From Cynocephalus volans (Eukaryota; Chordata; Mammalia; Dermoptera; Cynocephalidae), in assembly GCF_027409185.1 (NCBI RefSeq), contig NC_084463.1, positions 109,850,133 to 109,914,132 of the forward strand: DNA of 64,000 nt, given 5' to 3'. A program made the position numbers and the translations under genes. The notes under the pieces are model-generated. The model was not told where the DNA came from, ran no database searches, and saw nothing but the letters and a program-made list of their open reading frames with translations. How positions within the stretch are numbered: position 1 is the first letter of the stretch; every line of letters begins with the position of its first letter. Positions 46,752-58,229 of the stretch are shown here, in pieces.

Positions 46752-47174
46752 AGTAGTTGTATATCTCATTGGAAAATGATGCTTTGGACACTGAGATCAC
46801 TAGTAAGTAGCATTATCATCACATGAAAATTGGCACAATTATTAGCACGGTGGCTGGCATATAATAGGCTAGTAAATATTTTTTGAATGAAGAATGAAAT
46901 AACTTGAGTAATAGAGCTGTGAAGAGAATATTCATCTTTGAATCCTTAGAAAAGATTTGTGTTGTAGTGATCTGTCACTTCACTTAAACGCTATACTTTG
47001 GAGACATTGATTTGTGTGTATGTTGAAGTGGAATTTTTAAAGTATTGTTTGTTTAGGTAATCTAAAATATGTGACATTTGGTATTCATTCACTCAAATAA
47101 TCGAGTGTTTATTATTTTCCAGAGACGATTTGGTTTTAGGAATTCAAAGACTGCCATATCCTACATGTGTACGC

Positions 47175-47239
47175 TCGCGTGCGCGCACACACACACACAC
47201 ACACTCTCTCTCTCTCTCTTGCTCTCTCTCTCTCTCTCA
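47175..47239. repeat. GC/CA alternating tract followed by (CT)n
   Basis: CGCGTGCGCGCACACAC into about nine CA units, then two CT blocks. The first part is alternating purine-pyrimidine, the second strand-asymmetric. Confidence 0.95.
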
Positions 47240-47399
47240 GATACTTGCTTCTTCATTTGCAAGGTAAAGGTAAAACATCTGAAAGTTTTTGGCAGGTTAT
47301 TATAATAGACAACCATCTCTTGACTCTGCTTTAGCTGCCAGTGTTCTTCAGCGGAAACCTTTCTATATGCACACATTTACTTATACTGATTTAAATTCT

Positions 47400-47640
47400 G
47401 TTAAGCTCTGAACACCTATAACTAAAGTTTTCCTTTCCTTAAATCTCTTCAAGCCCATCTTAAATGCCATTTTTCCTAGGAAACTTTTCCCCATATTCCA
47501 GCTTACATTGATCTTTCCCTATTCTAACCTTTTGTGGTACTGTGTTAACTTACAACTCATCTTTTAAACACTTAATCTTATGTTCTCACTTAGATTTTAA
47601 CTCTTTTAATTTTGTTTGAACTAGGTGATTGCTAACTGTC
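47400..47640 (+). mobile_element. L2 LINE 3' end
   Basis: CCCATCTTAAATGCCATTTT, TCCTAGGAAACTTTTCCCC and CTTAGATTTTAACTC in L2 order. Confidence 0.5.
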
Positions 47641-48019
47641 CCTTCCACTCTAAAAGTTCACAGATTTTGAACTTGTTTATTTCCAGTGGGAATAAAATAT
47701 TTGGAAAAAAAAAATGTGAGCGCCTGTCATGTGGCAGATACCATCTCTGATGTTGGGTATCCAGCACTGTACACAAATATACCGTTATATTTTACTTTTC
47801 CAGGCCTAAGATTTTCATTAATAAAACATTTTATAAGTCCTAATAAAACAAAATCAAATTAACCTTTTATAAATAAGGTGTATCAGTTAAAAAACTTATA
47901 GAACTTAAGAGAACATCCTGGTTCTTGTGAAGCTTACATTTGAAGTGAAGTTTTAAATGTAATGCTAGGAAAAATTTTTGCAATAACTTATGTCAAATGA
48001 TAGGTCCCAGTCTGCTTCA

Positions 48020-48290
48020 TTTAACAGCAAATGTCTGTGTGGTAGGCACTGAGCTAAGTAGTTAAAAGTAGATGCAAAGAAATGTATGATTCCTGTCTTT
48101 CTGGAGCTTTGTAGTCAATATGTCACTGGCCCTCACAATACATGGTGGTCAGGACTATAATAGAGCTATGTGTTAAGTTTTAGATGAGGAAACTATTAAA
48201 TCTGACTTTAGTTAAGGCAGATATGATCTCAGCATCAGTAGTCCCCCCCAACCCTGTTATACTTGCAGCCAAGAAAAATGCTCTAAGTGG
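48020..48290 (-). mobile_element. L2 LINE 3' end (tentative)
   Basis: GTGTGGTAGGCACTGAGCTA followed by GATTCCTGTCTTTCTGGAGC reads as reversed L2. Confidence 0.45.
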
Positions 48291-48869
48291 AATTAGAAGG
48301 CTTACCTAGGAGCCATTTAAACAGTTCCTAAGGTTAATGTGCTGTAACATGGTTACGTAGACAGAAATGCTTTCTCACATACTTTATGTGAAAAAGTAAG
48401 TGGACTGGTTTTGATAAGTTTCTTGATATTTTGTGTTTATTATTTAAACTCAGACTATCCTGAGTCACTTTGGAATCATCACAAATGGTTACTATTACTG
48501 TAAGTAGTGATATGCCTTATTTATAAAAGGTTAATTTGATTTTGTTTTATTAGGACACAAAATGTTTAATTAACAAAAATCTTAGGCCTGGAAAAGTAAA
48601 AAATAATGGTATATTTGTAGGACAACTTGGCATGTCTAGAAATTAAGTAAAATATTTGAGGATATGATGCATATTTTTGAAAGACCAGCGCAGTCTGTAA
48701 TTTGGGTAGATAACATTCTTTAACCAGGAATATTGCGAGGTAAATACTGTTCTGAGTTTGGGAAAGTCCCTGGATACTTTGGCTGTAGGAAATTATTCAG
48801 TAATATAGCATGTTAAAGATGGAAAGAAAGATAATACAATATTAATAATTGTAAGAAAACAATATTTTA

Positions 48870-49026
48870 GGGACCAGCCAGTTAGCTCAGTTAGTGAGAA
48901 CATGGTGCTGATAACACCAAGGTCAAGGTTTTGATTTCTGTACTGGCCAGCAGAAAGAAAGAGAGAGAAAAAGAGCACAAAGAGGAGAGAGGGAGGGAGG
49001 GAGGAAGGAAAGAAGGAAGGAAAGCA
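48870..49026 (+). mobile_element. tRNA-Ile-derived SINE with purine-rich expanded tail
   Basis: GGGACCAGCCAGTTAGCTCA to GTACTGGCCAGC, then about 70 bases of GA/GGGA/GGAA repeats. TSD-like ACAATATTTT and ACAATACATTT flank it. Confidence 0.88.
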
Positions 49027-51494
49027 ACAATACATTTCTTTTCCAAATATAGTAGATGAATATATAATTTTATTTATTGTTTCTGTCAGTGGCACACACA
49101 TTAATGATGAATTCGATTTGAAGTGGGTTTTTTTTTTTTTTTGGTTTCTAATTAATTTATAATAAAGTTTTTTAAAACTCCCTAGTTGGAAAGCATATAA
49201 GTATTACCATTATTTAATGAAGGCAGGAGGACACAGTGAAGAGCCTCAGCCTGGTCCTTTTTCTACCACTATGATGACTTAACCTCACCATATCTCATAT
49301 TTTGTGTAGGTAAATTAGATACAGTACTTACCTTTGTCATGTTCTTTAGTAAAAAGGAAAGTTAGAAATTCCTTGGCTCTCGAAATTACCTGGTTGTATT
49401 CATTTTATGTAAAAATATGTCACAGTGTCATCATTAAGCCTCTTCTTGCTTCCTTATGAATGGTCTAAAGTATAGGAGCTAATTGAAGGTCTCTGGTTGC
49501 ATTTCAGTGGAGAATAAAAAGTTGTGGTCGTAAAGAGTAAGCTTTAAAAGATGTTGACACTAGGTGATTACGTTGGAAAATGTGGGTCCAGAGGGAGAAC
49601 AGATTTTGGAGAAAACTTGGGTTAAGGTTTAAGTCTGGTTTGAGGAACTGGTAAACATCAAGGAGAAAAAGTCTAGTAGGCAATTGGGATGTGGAACTGA
49701 AGCTTAGAAGGGAAAACAGCAATGGAAAAGTGATTTTCTTCTGCAGGTGAGTATAGAGAAGAAGGGAGTGTGATCCAGAGGTGGGGGGTGGACCAGAGGG
49801 CTAAACTTTGGGCCATGCCCATTTTGGGGACTTTGAGAAACAGGAAAAAAGGAGACTGGAGAATGGTGAATAAAAGTAGAAGCGAAGCCAAGAAGAGAGA
49901 ATTTCAAGTAAAAAGGTTGGTTGTGGTTTAGTTTCCTTTTTTTAAATGGCTTTCATAAATTTCCTCTCAGTGAGGATGACTTACTGTAGTATTAAGTAAA
50001 AAGCTCTTAGAAAAAGAAAGGCCAGTATGAATCTGGCCCTAACATCATGGGCATGAGGGGTGACAATCAGCTTTGTATCTTATGAATATTCATAACTAAT
50101 TAAAAAGAAAGGGATGTTGACTTTTCTAAATGAGGTTAAAGCGAACTGAAGACTTTGTGGAGGAAAACAGCTTTAAAGTATTCGTAACCTTGGGGAAAGC
50201 AATTTCTGATTACAGGATTAGTAAGTGGAATGCTAGTAAGGGGGCAGGGTTAGTAATTGGAATACTAGAAAGGGGACAGGATTAGATTGTAGGTTAAAAG
50301 AGTGACAGGGTCAGGGGAAATTTGTTTATGTGGGTGCGTGTGCTTTTCTTTTCTTTCTTTTTTTTTTTTTTTCTCTTTTGTAAAGTTAGATTTATTTGAT
50401 GGGCAGAGTAAGCAGTGGGGAAGCTGCCTGTGGAATAGAAAAGGGGGTAGTTTTTTCAGGCTTATTACCACTACCTACTGTAATAATGGTTTTCTATTCA
50501 TCATGTTTTATAGTCGTCAGTCCTTGAATTAAATCCTTCCTACTGCTTCAAGACCTCGTCTTCCTATAGCATAGATCTGTTAATGTAAAAACTTTCAAAA
50601 ACTTCACACAGTTTACTATTCATTTTTTGTCTTTCACTATTCTCTTTCATTCTCTTAATAATCTCTCTGACATAACCCATGCTTTTCCTATTTAGAATCT
50701 TTTCTCCTCATCTCTGTGGATTTAAGTTCTTTAGGGTCTAACCTTTAATTTTACTAGTTAGTTCAATTAGAATTAATCTCTCAGCATAACCTTATAGTGA
50801 TCTTCTTTCTCTGGGGTGTCTGGAATGTTAAGTACTAGTTAGAGTTAAAGTACTAGCGGAGTTAAAGGAGATGGAGAATGGAATTGAGGCTGTTGAAGAA
50901 TTTAGATGAGGTGGATTAAGGGTGAATGTTGAAATTATCTGGGTTGATGACAGATAATGAGAAGGTACGAAGTTGTCTAGAAAGATGGTTTTTGTGTTAG
51001 GATAAACAGCTTTCAAACTTGGGTATTAGGAGTTTTAGCCCTAATTAATGATACGTATGACTCATCTGTTGTTTCGATTTTCCTGGTTCTCTGACTGCTA
51101 GACTCCAGAAGGTTGGAGAGGGGACACCAGCATCCGGAAGTTACATTTATACTTTTGACTCTTAAAAGATCTATTGTAGTATCTTCTGAGGCTACAGTGT
51201 TTGCCAAACTGTTGAAAATAATACTTTAATTACCAGATTTTAAAGGGTTTTTGTGATAAAGATTGTTGCTAGGGATATTTTAACTGAAGTTTATTTTTTG
51301 AATCACCATAAAAATATGAAGAGTTCTTTTTAATGTGTGGTAGTTTGCTATACCGAGGGATGTCTGAAAGTTGTTAGAGATCAACCATTACTTAAAAAGA
51401 ATGGTTTTCCTAATTTGAAGAGTTAACATATACCTTTTATTTGATCAGTGTTTTATAATTGTACAGATGTGTGGCCTTTTTCCCTTTTCATTTA

Positions 51495-51680
51495 TTCATT
51501 TATTTATTTATTTTTAATTTTTTAAAGAAGATGGCCAGTAAAGGGATCTTAACCCTTGACCTGGTGTGGTCGGCACCACGCTCTCCCAAGTGAGCTAACC
51601 GGCCATCCCTATATAGGGATCCGAACCCATGGCCTTGGTGTTATTAGCACCACACTCTCCCAAGTGAGCCAGGGGCCGGC
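51495..51680 (-). mobile_element. tRNA-derived SINE, dimer
   Basis: Reverse dimer: GATGGCCAGTAAAGGGATCT, GCTAACCGGCCATCCCTATA at the unit junction, GAGCCAGGGGCCGGCCC at the head. Imperfect 13-bp TSDs start at 51482 and 51679. Confidence 0.92.
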
Positions 51681-51689
51681 CCTTTCCGC

Positions 51690-53440
51690 TTATTTTTAAA
51701 CAACATTATTGAAGCATAATTTACATACCATAAAGTTCTCCTGTTTCAAGTGCCCGTCAGTGATACTTAGTATATTTTCAAGTGCCCGTCGAGTGTACAA
51801 CCATCGCCATAGTCCAGTTTTGGAACATTTCCATCACCCCAGTAAATGCCCCTAGTGCTGGTTTACAGTTCATCTTCCATTCACTCCCCAGCCCCAGGCA
51901 GTTGCTAATCTGCTTTCTTAATTTTCTTGAGTTTCTGATGTCCAGTATTTAGCATTACTCTAAGTCCATTTGGTACCTTCTTTGGGAGAATACAAGGCTT
52001 CCTGCCTTAGGAATTTCAGCTGGGTGGAAATTTGTATGAGTGAGCTAGATAGATGTCCCAGGTTGAGATTGCTTATGCTGTCCTCACTGACAAATATCCT
52101 TTCTTACTTTTAGTCTAGCTCAGTTGTCTGAAAGTCACACTTTGTTCATCAGTCGCATTTTAAAAATTTGTACTGGTGTGTTTTTGAAGGCAGTGAATAA
52201 AAAGTTAATAAAGTGGTGTGCTTTATTTTCGTAGTTAAGTTTTGTTGATTTTTTCACAAATAACTTTATTGAATTCACCCATTTAAAATATGCAGTTCGA
52301 TGGTTTTTAGTTATGCAGCCATCATCACAGTCTTTCGAACGTTTTCATCACCCCAAAAAGAAAATCCATGCCATTAGCAGTCACTCCCTATTCTGACTCC
52401 TACCCACACCCCAGCTCTAGGCAATCACCAGTCTACTTTCTGTCTATATAGATTTGCCTTTTCCTGATATTTCATGTAATTGAAATCATATAATAGGTAG
52501 TCTTTTGTGACTAACTTCTTTCATGTAGCATAATGTTTTCAAAGTTTGTGCGTTATATAGCATGTATCAGTGCTTCATTCTTTTTATTGCCAAATAGTAT
52601 TCTATTGTGTGTATGGATATGCCATGTTTTACTTATCCGTTTATCAGTTGATTGACATACAGGTTGTTTCCACTTTGGGGCTATTATGAATAATGCTGCT
52701 GTGAATATTAAGGTAAAAGTAGTCTTGTCGATTTTTTTTTTTTTTAATCGAAGAGTAATTTGCATATAGTACAAAGCTCAAATAGTAAGTACAGCTCGTC
52801 AGTTTTTACCTAGTTTATCTGGTAACTACTACGCAGACCAAGATACAGATAACATTTTCATTAGCCTAGAACATTCCCTCGATTCTCTCCCCATGCAGTT
52901 GGTGTCTTTCCTCCTCCAGGTTACCGTTATTCTGACTTCTGTTACTATAGAGTAGATTTGCCTGTCCTTGAACTTCATATAAATAGGATCACATGATATG
53001 TACTCAAGGCTTCTTTTTCAACATGTTTTTGAGATGAGTGTTACTGCTTGATTCCATAGGTTTTATTTTTTAATTATTGTACAGTGTTTCACTGTATGAA
53101 TGTACCAGTTTGTGTATCCATTCACTTGTTAATGGTCAAGTACTGTTGCGGATGTAAGCACTTATTTCTCTTGGATATATGGTGTAAGGGTGAGATATAT
53201 AGTATAAAGATGAATTGGATATATACTATAGGGTGGATATATAGTATAAGGATATATAGTATAAGGGTGAAATATATAGTATAAGGGTAGGTGCGTGTCA
53301 GAAACTGCCAGTTTTCCAATATGATTGTACCATATTGTACTTCTACCAGCACTGTATGAGAATTTCATTTTTTCACATCCTTACCAAGATTTTGGCAAAT
53401 TGCATATATTGCTTTCGGGTAGGCCTATCGTCTACTTGTA
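51690..53440 (-). mobile_element. Three successive antisense LINE-1 3' ends
   Basis: Three similar blocks start near 51690, 52230 and 52735. Each begins with a reversed A-tail and a TTATTGAA- or AATTTGCATA-type phrase, then a CCATC(A)-rich stretch, then ACTGTATGAA or TGTGTGTATGG. Differences suggest independent insertions, not a recent tandem. Confidence 0.65.
53172..53295. repeat. AT-rich minisatellite
   Basis: About five degenerate units around GGATATATAGTATAAGGGTG of 19-30 bases. Confidence 0.85.
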
Positions 53441-54476
53441 CTAATTGTTTTGAAATTTGCCTGCACATATTCTTCACTTATTTTTCTTTTCTTTTCTTTT
53501 CTTTTTTTTGTTTGCTCATCTTTCTTTTGGAGTAATTAATGCTTCCTCAGATGTTACAGATATTTCTTTTCTTTTTTAAGGTATTCCTTTGTTTATACTG
53601 ATGGAAGGAATTTATAAAAGTTTTATTTATCTACTTGATTCTAAAATTATTTTATGACTTTCTGCCTTTGGTGTCATGGTTGAGTTTTCCTCCCCAAGAT
53701 GATAAATACATTTACTTTAATTTCCTTCAAGTACTTTTGTGATTTTATTTTTTGTATTTAAATCTTAAGAAGTTAGAAATTGATAAAGGTCCTGTGTTCA
53801 TGTAACACTTATGGAGTACCTCTTGTGTTGTAGGATGATAAAGTGAGTGGTGTCTTATGCTCACTTTTAACTCATGTCATGTAGCTGTATATGTATCTAG
53901 CCAACAAAAACAGTGGTGGTTTTGATGATTTTTGTTGTTTTAACATAACCCTTAAAAACCAAAAACTTCATCTGAGGTTCCAATGATAGAGAACAATCTG
54001 TTTCAAGTCTGAAGGAAAAACTTCAGTATTGGGACCTCAAGAGAGGTTGTATACACAAAACTGTATATGTTGTGTTTTATGGGTGATTTAAGGAACTAAA
54101 GGGTAACTTAGCTATCTTCAGCTTATGCTTTACTGGGGTTAGAACATACACTCTGAAAAAGGTGAGATTCTACCAAATATGGATATATAATGAACATTTG
54201 TTATGTCTTGATATTTACTAAAATATTCCTCATATGCTATTTTATTTACTCCTTACAGCCATCCCATAAAGATTTTTTTTATTCTCATTTTATAATTGAG
54301 GCTTAGATTTGCTGAATCAGCTTGCTCAAGGCTTACCAATCTAAGAAGTAGCAGCACCTAGATTTATAACCAAGACTATATGACTGCAACAGTCCATTCC
54401 AGGAGTTCACAATTTGATGCAGGAGATAAGGTATATACTGATATAAATGGCCTGAAAAGTGCCGCATTAGTAGTAT

Positions 54477-54735
54477 GGAAAATTCTCTCTAAGAATGTAA
54501 TTGCAGAATGTTTGGGGGGAAAAGTCTGTAAAGAGGAAACTAAAATAAAAATCAGAATATTGTTCATGTGGACATATGCAGCAAAATACTGAAACTTGGG
54601 TTGAAAGGAGATGACAAGCTCAGTTGGTTAGAGCACAGCCTTATAACCTCAAGGTCACAGATTCGGGTCCCCATAACAGCCAGCAACAAAGAAAAAAAAA
54701 GTGTAGAAAGGAGGTGACATTACAGGTAGTGCTTC
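54477..54735 (+). repeat. Dispersed duplication, copy A (with nested SINE)
   Basis: GAATGTTTGGGGGGAAAAGT and GGGTTGAAAGGAGATGAC recur in the same order at 56367-56930. A SINE at 54616-54703 with TSD GAAAGGARGTGAC-type (54603-54615, 54706-54718) interrupts this copy. Confidence 0.85.
54616..54703 (+). mobile_element. 5'-truncated tRNA-Ile-derived SINE
   Basis: Starts within the A box (AAGCTCAGTTGGTTAGAGCA) and lacks the GGGCTGGCTGG head. Ends AACAGCCAGCAACA plus an A-tail. Confidence 0.85.
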
Positions 54736-54807
54736 ATTATCAGGCTCTTCTGCCCATCCCTTAAATATAAATACCCCTTCTCACTCACTCTAAACTGCTT
54801 TCAATTC

Positions 54808-55670
54808 ATCAGTACATTTTTTGAATATCTTAAATGCCAAGCATCATATGAGGAACTGGGTATACAAACAGTATGGTCCCTACTCAGTGGAAAACATCTA
54901 ATTAACAGGAGAAACAGGCATAAAACTAGTCTCCAAGTATAGTAATTACAAATATGTAATAAGCATTCTGAAGAAAAAGAATGGGGGTTATGAGTTTAAT
55001 AGGGAGCCCTACTTGATCAGGCAGGAAAGGCTTCTCGAAGGAAATAATGTTTAAGCTGAGACCCATAGAATGTGAAGCAGTGGACCAGTTGATGCTGGTG
55101 GAGCATGGGAGAGAAGATAGTTGTAGGTAGGAAGTCACAGCATGTACAAAGACTCTAAAATAGAGTAATATGTTTATTTCTTGTTGAAAGAACCTAACTT
55201 CAGAACGCTGTTATGGCGGAGGCGGGGGGGGGGGGGGGGCGGTGAGAAAGTTTCTTAAAACTAGGCTGAAGAAATAGGCAGGGGCAAGATATCTTCATGA
55301 AGGGCCTTGGAAGGTGCAATAGAAAAGTTGTTAAAATTGTTTGTTTAGAGGAGATTTAAAAGATTGTTGGCTGCTAAATGGAAAATGGTTAGGAGCTCAA
55401 ATAGTTAAATTAAGAGGGATGATAGGGCTAGGTAGGTGTTCATGGTAATGGAGAAAGTGGATGTATTTAAAAACGAAACCCAAGCATTTTGGATATAGAA
55501 TTAACAGGACTTGACGTATTAAATTGGGATGAAAAAGGGAAGTGGTGAGGATTACTGAGAGGATAGTAATGATAGAGGTTGGGAGAGGTAGTACATGGAA
55601 GTATAGTAACAGTTTTTAGGTGAAAAGATGCTTTGAACTTAAGTCTGAGAATCCTGTGAGATAATGAAGC
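54808..55670 (-). mobile_element. L2 LINE, long antisense segment
   Basis: Reversed L2: ATCTTAAATGCCAAGCATCA, GGCAGGAAAGGCTTCTCGAA, GAAGGGCCTTGGAAGGTGCA and GGAGATTTAAAAGATTGTTG follow the order of L2 read backwards. A 16-G run interrupts it. Confidence 0.55.
55224..55239. repeat. 16-G homopolymer
   Basis: Uninterrupted G run within GGCGGAGGC...GCGGTGAG. Confidence 0.95.
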
Positions 55671-55755
55671 AGGGATGTTTAATAGGCAGGCCTGTTACAG
55701 TGATCTGGATTGGAAATAATGTATATTGACATATAGATAGTGTTTATGTATGTAT

Positions 55756-55842
55756 GTTGTAGCTGGCTGGTGTGGGGATCCGAACATTTGACCTTGGTGT
55801 TATCAGCACCATGTTCTCCCAGGTGAGCTAACTGGCCAGCCC
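55756..55842 (-). mobile_element. tRNA-Ile-derived SINE, monomer
   Basis: Reverse SINE: GTAGCTGGCTGGTGTGGGG, TTGACCTTGGTGTTATCAGC, GAGCTAACTGGCCAGCCC. Confidence 0.9.
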
Positions 55843-56079
55843 CCCTATTTAAAAGCAGAGATAGGAGGAGATCAGCTGAGAGTGGAAACGTGGCCTGTGA
55901 CCTAGTCCTGGGGAGTTCTAGCGTTTATAGATTAAACAGCGTGAGAAATCAGCAAAGGAGCCCACGAAGGTTGAAAGACCAGGAAAAGTGATGTACTAAA
56001 TGACATGATGGAAGAGTGTTTAGAGAAATGACTGTATTCAGATCTGATTAGAGCACTGGAAAGGGTTAATACCTCCCCT

Positions 56080-56310
56080 TCATCTATCTAACTTCCTCTG
56101 TTCAGTTCTTCTGCTACATTAGAAGATTCTCCTTTTGATTCTTCCATAGTGCCCTCTTACCTGTTTGATTATCTTGTATTTCTTCACTATACTATATGTT
56201 TCCCTCAGTTGTCTTGTTCAACTCTGTAGTCTCTGCGCCTGGCATAATGTCTTGCACCAAGAACACCCAAATAAATAACTTTTGGAGTGACTGAATGAAT
56301 AAAGTATCGC
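56080..56310 (+). mobile_element. L2 LINE 3' end
   Basis: TCTGCGCCTGGCATAATGTC and TTTTGGAGTGACTGAATGAA are the terminal L2 phrases in sense. Confidence 0.6.
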
Positions 56311-56366
56311 TCTAGAATAAAGTATCACTCTAGATTCTAATGGAGGACATTTTTTAATATTCAAAG

Positions 56367-56930
56367 GGAAAATTCTTTGTAAGAATGTATTTGCAGAATT
56401 GAGTTGCTACAACAGAATACTTCAGACTGGGTAATTTATAAAGAACAGAGTTTTATTTGGCTTACAATTCTGGAACAGCTGCATCTAACGCAGGCCTCAG
56501 GCTGCTTCTACTCATGGAGGAAAGTGGCAGGCAGCCAATGGGTACCAACAGATCACGTGTTGAGAGGAAGCAAGAGAGAGAGAGAGAGAGAGGAGGTGCC
56601 AGGGGTCTTTTAGACAACCAGCTCTAGCAGGAATAGAACAAGAACTCACTCACTACTCCCCCCTGCCCCCTCCCCGCCCCGGGAGAGCATTAATCCATTC
56701 ATGAGGGATCTGCCCCCTTGACTCAAACAGCTCCCAACACTGCCACATTGGGGATCAGATTTCCACATGATTTCTGGGAGGATAATACATCCAAACTCCA
56801 TCAAGAATGTTTGGGGGGAAAAGTCTATAAAGAGGAAACTAAAATAAAATCAGAATATTGTTTATGTGAACATGTACAGAAAAATACTAAAGCTTGGGTT
56901 GAAAGGAGATGACATAGGTGCTGTTTATAT
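56367..56930 (+). repeat. Dispersed duplication, copy B (split by an LTR)
   Basis: 56367-56399 and 56809-56930 together match copy A at 54477. The LTR between them has a 5-bp TSD, so the duplication predates it. Confidence 0.85.
56400..56803 (-). mobile_element. Solo LTR, MLT1/MST-type MaLR, 5-bp TSD
   Basis: On the + strand it begins TGAGTTGCTACAACAGAATA and ends CAAACTCCATCA; AGAAT flanks it at 56395-56399 and 56804-56808. The (GA)n tract near 56575-56592 and the CCTGCCCCCTCCCCGCCCCG block are typical of the group. It differs from the other three MaLR LTRs in the window. Confidence 0.9.
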
Positions 56931-57046
56931 GGGGACAGAAGAGAATGAAACTGAGGAAACATACAAGAAGGGATTTAACTTGTTCGGTTCTTTAAGAAAA
57001 TCAAAAGCAAATATGATGAATTTAGAATCATTATGTAGCCTTCTTG

Positions 57047-57163
57047 TCTTTTTTTTTTTTTTTTTTTCCCCCTTTTTGGCATCTGGCTGGCGCAGGGATC
57101 AAACCCTAGACCTTGGTGTTATCAGCACTGTGCTCTAACCAACTGAGCTAACTGGCCAGTCTT
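57047..57163 (-). mobile_element. tRNA-Ile-derived SINE, monomer
   Basis: T-tract, GGCATCTGGCTGGCGCAGGG, CTAGACCTTGGTGTTATCAG, GAGCTAACTGGCCAG. Confidence 0.9.
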
Positions 57164-57179
57164 TTTGTGCTATTAATGA

Positions 57180-57600
57180 AAGTGATCCAGGTTCATAATA
57201 TAAATTTTGGAAAATAGAAATTGTATAAAGAATAGCTCCTCTGTAGTCCTACCCCCACAACTCCATGATAACTAATTTTAGCATTTTCAGTAAATTTTTC
57301 CCTTGTCTTTTCTGTATATGTCACATTGCATATTTATATTAAAAAATTTATTAAATTATGATTATATAGTTTGTATCCTACTTTTATTGTATGTTCAAAA
57401 CTACTGCCTTTTAACTCTCTTGCAATATAACATATATACAGAAAAGTGAACATAAGGTTATATTCAATTTTTACGCACTTGTGAAAAACATATCAATGGA
57501 TATCACCCCCAAGCTATTCATTTTTTATTGATTTAGTATGTGTCTAGCCACTTAATTGAATGTCTCCATGGAAAAATTATTACTGCAATGGGGAAATAGG
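57180..57600 (-). mobile_element. LINE-1 3' end (L1M-like)
   Basis: Reverse L1 3' UTR-like sequence (TTTTGGAAAATAGAAATTGT, CTTTTCTGTATATGTCACAT). Confidence 0.5.
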
Positions 57601-57898
57601 GATTACAGACGATATTGTTTTTGAGCTGTGCCACCAGTGTAGATTAAGAATGCTAGTTGGGATAAATGGGAAGTGCACAAGTATGCAGGCAAATGTAAAT
57701 ATCCAAAAAAGTTTTAGGTTTTAAGTCATCAAATTTGTTCCAATTCATTGTAGGGAGTGGTGAAAAATAAGGCTGGGAGCAAGTTAAGAAGAGACTTTTA
57801 TGGCAGCCAAGCAACGGAAGAGTATTGAAGTTCCTTGGGTCTGTTATTTTAAAGTATGTTTATTTGCACAAATTAAAAATGTATTTTTTTGTTTGTAG

Positions 57899-57980
57899 GC
57901 ACACAAGTCTCCGAATTTTGTTTCAACACTGCTCCAGATTACTATGTCGGAACAACTGGATTTACCTGTGAGACAGGCAG
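57899..57980 (+). CDS. IPO7: IPO7 exon 2 (residues 29-56)
   Basis: Acceptor TTTGTTTGTAG precedes GCACACAAGTCTCC. The frame continues exon 1 without a gap ([20 protein letters not shown]) and ends in phase 1 with one G of Gly56. The donor reads CAG|GCAAGT, a GC donor, and the next exon restores the Gly codon and continues with VIYLKNM, so no GT alternative keeps the frame and the sequence. The exon lies inside the importin-beta N-terminal domain. Residue 33 is Pro, where my memory of human IPO7 has Leu. Confidence 0.96.
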
Positions 57981-58189
57981 GCAAGTCTCTTGAATTATTT
58001 TCTTGAGTGTATGTAAATATATTGTTTAAAAGGCTCATATTTAAATAGCAGAAGTATCTTAGGATGGCCCTTCAGTGATTTTTTTTCCTTGAGAATCTCT
58101 TTGCCCTCAGTGTTTACAACAAATAGCAAGTGCCTTGATAGATAGATGGTGGCAGAATTTAAAGGAATAATTGATATTTAGTTGAATTA

Positions 58190-58229
58190 TAACACTGCAC
58201 TGTAACCAACTAAGCTAACTGGCCAGCCC
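58190..58229 (-). mobile_element. Tailless 40-nt SINE 5' fragment with 19-bp TSD
   Basis: The 40 bases are the reverse complement of the SINE 5' end, GGGCTGGCCAGTTAGCTTAG onward to the anticodon-loop region, with no 3' half and no A-tail. The TSD TTGATRTTTASTTGAATTA is at 58171-58189 and 58230-58248 with two mismatches. Confidence 0.85.

Noticed and set aside
55224..55239. G-quadruplex element from the 16-G run
   Set aside because: It is a single homopolymer in decayed L2; slippage or sequencing error is as likely, and there is no supporting context.
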